NCBI RefSeq assembly: GCF_000192575.1
Contig: NZ_GL876926.1
Coordinates: 1,096,051 to 1,160,050 of the forward strand
Source of the DNA: Novosphingobium nitrogenifigens DSM 19370
GTDB taxonomy: Bacteria > Pseudomonadota > Alphaproteobacteria > Sphingomonadales > Sphingomonadaceae
Direction: 5' to 3'
Length of the DNA: 64,000 nucleotides
The first letter of the stretch is position 1. The number at the start of each line of letters is the position of its first letter. This document shows positions 62,821 to 64,000 of this stretch, one piece after another. A program made the position numbers and the translations under genes. Below the pieces are notes generated by a model. It did no database searches. It was not told the origin of the DNA and was given only the letters and a program-made list of their open reading frames with translations.

Positions 62821-64000
62821 TCAGCCCCGCCAGCTCTCCAGCGCATCCCCCAGCCCTTGCGCCAAAGGCGCAAGATGGGCTTCGAACGCGCGCCAGTGGT
62901 CGAGCCCGCTGCGATAGATCGGCTGGCGTACCTGTTCGGAACTCACCGTGCGCACGGCCCGGTCGTTCTCGAAAAAGCGCAAGGTCGCCGGATCGAACGG
63001 CAAGTCGAGATAATCGAGCAGACCACGCACCTGCCCCTCGGTATCCTCGACCAGATCCTCGTAGATCAGAGTATGAACCGCACCCGGCGCCACCTCGTGG
63101 AAATGCCGGATCGTCGCCAGATAATGCCGGTAATAGGCCGCGAGGTCATTGAGATCGTAGGAAAACTCCTGCCCCTCGGCGAAAAGCTGCTTGAAGCAGG
63201 AAAAGCACGACGCCATCGGATTGCGCCGGACATCGATGATCCTGGCATTGGGCAAGGCCAGCCGGATCAATCCGATATGCCTGAAATTGTTGGGCATCTT
63301 GTCAATGAAGCGGGGTCGCCCAAGCCGACGATGGACGCGGGTACGCTCCAGGTATTCCGCTCCCCACCGGGCAACCTCGTCCCGGCTCACGCGATCGAGC
63401 GCGGCAAGGCCTCCTGCTTTCTCGACTTGTCCGGCAAGCGCTGGAACGAAGGGCAATTCCATTGTCCCTTCAACGTCGCCATGGCTCGCCAAAATCTGTT
63501 CGACCAGCGTCGAACCCGACCGGGGCAAGCCGAGAACGAAGATCGGCGCAGGGTCGGGATCGCCCCAATCGGCCCGCTCGCCCAAAAACGCCGGGGTGAA
63601 GACATCGCGTGTGCGATCCAATTCGGCGCCATAGTCGGGCACCGCGCCATTCTGCCGCCGGCGGGCAAGCGTTGCTCCGGCTTGGTAATGCGCGAACGCA
63701 TTGCCAATATCGCCTGCATCCTCGGCACGGCGACCCAGTGCATATTCGATATGAAGCCTGTCTTCGTCGCCGAGGCGCGTGGCGAGCGACGCGCGCATCT
63801 GCGCCTCGTCCTCTTGGGTCAAAGCCCCGACCTTGAGATTGGCGAGCCCCCACCACGCTTCGCCAGCCCCCGGATGCAGTCCCAGAGCGCGGCGATATTC
63901 GGCAATCGCCTGATCGCGCGCACCGGTCGTGCGCAAGGCGTGTCCGTGATTGATCGCGATCCGGGCATTGTGCGGAAATTCGGACGCCAGCGCACCGTGA
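62821..64000 (-). CDS. TPR-repeat sulfotransferase family protein (N terminus outside window)
   Basis: The frame is open to the right edge, so the 5' part is missing; 392 residues are visible. The right part has TPR-like repeats (NARIAINHGHALRTTGARDQ, AIAEYRRALGLHPGAGEAWW). The C-terminal domain is a PAPS-dependent sulfotransferase: LGLPRSGSTLVEQILASHGDV (5'-phosphosulfate loop), FIDKMPNNFRHIGLIRLALP and DVRRNPMASCFSCFKQLF (3'-phosphate region). Such TPR-sulfotransferases are common in marine and soil alphaproteobacteria; the acceptor is unknown. Confidence 0.85.
   Translation of the reverse strand, partial: HGALASEFPHNARIAINHGHALRTTGARDQAIAEYRRALGLHPGAGEAWWGLANLKVGALTQEDEAQMRASLATRLGDEDRLHIEYALGRRAEDAGDIGNAFAHYQAGATLARRRQNGAVPDYGAELDRTRDVFTPAFLGERADWGDPDPAPIFVLGLPRSGSTLVEQILASHGDVEGTMELPFVPALAGQVEKAGGLAALDRVSRDEVARWGAEYLERTRVHRRLGRPRFIDKMPNNFRHIGLIRLALPNARIIDVRRNPMASCFSCFKQLFAEGQEFSYDLNDLAAYYRHYLATIRHFHEVAPGAVHTLIYEDLVEDTEGQVRGLLDYLDLPFDPATLRFFENDRAVRTVSSEQVRQPIYRSGLDHWRAFEAHLAPLAQGLGDALESWRG

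Overview
The window looks like a chromosomal segment of a high-GC alphaproteobacterium, most likely a sphingomonad of the Novosphingobium type. The evidence is a GcrA cell-cycle regulator at the left edge, a rimP-nusA-ylxR-infB-rbfA-truB-rpsO-pnp block, dense ATGA start/stop overlaps, and several exported enzymes of types seen in sphingomonads. I see no rRNA, insertion sequence, integrase, prophage or CRISPR array. One tRNA gene, tRNA-Arg(UCU), is present.

Layout. 1-1.75 kb: the 3' end of gcrA and a diguanylate cyclase. 1.8-13.6 kb (minus strand): the transcription/translation superoperon rimP, nusA, ylxR, infB, rbfA, then tdk, a GNAT acetyltransferase and an M50 protease set between rbfA and truB, then truB, rpsO and pnp. 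14-15.2 kb: a 41-residue exported peptide, a PspC-domain protein and a VUT/YhhQ transporter. 15.2-18.2 kb: a gamma-butyrobetaine-hydroxylase-like dioxygenase, a class II aldolase and a LysR regulator, preceded by a perfect 20-bp palindrome. 18.2-21.1 kb: gamma-glutamyltransferase, tRNA-Arg and trhO. 21.1-30.2 kb (minus): an mdtABC-type RND efflux operon ending in an outer-membrane factor.

30.4-38.3 kb: two hypothetical proteins, a KefB-type antiporter probably starting at CTG, a MarR regulator behind a symmetric dyad, a CoA-transferase/HMG-CoA-lyase pair and an ABC-F protein. 38.3-46.4 kb: a purine nucleoside/base degradation locus. Three of its enzymes (NUP-family protein, nucleoside hydrolase, MTA/SAH-nucleosidase-like protein) carry signal peptides, while the 8-oxoguanine, adenine and guanine deaminases appear cytoplasmic. 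This suggests that nucleosides are cleaved outside the inner membrane and the bases deaminated inside.

46.7-54.7 kb: a complete kdpFABCDE potassium-uptake operon, preceded by a 27-residue membrane peptide. 54.7-64 kb: a small membrane protein, an isoprenylcysteine-methyltransferase-like protein, and a minus-strand operon OprB porin - MgtC - double-domain ABC permease - ABC ATPase. Divergent from it is a CsoR/RcnR-family regulator carrying the RcnR nickel/cobalt residue set (His3, Cys35, His60, His64), with an ATACCC-N5-GGGTAT operator-like repeat between them. An ABC1/AarF kinase and a TPR-sulfotransferase running off the right edge complete the window. The metal-sensor/porin/MgtC/ABC cassette and the exported purine nucleosidase locus are the most interesting parts.
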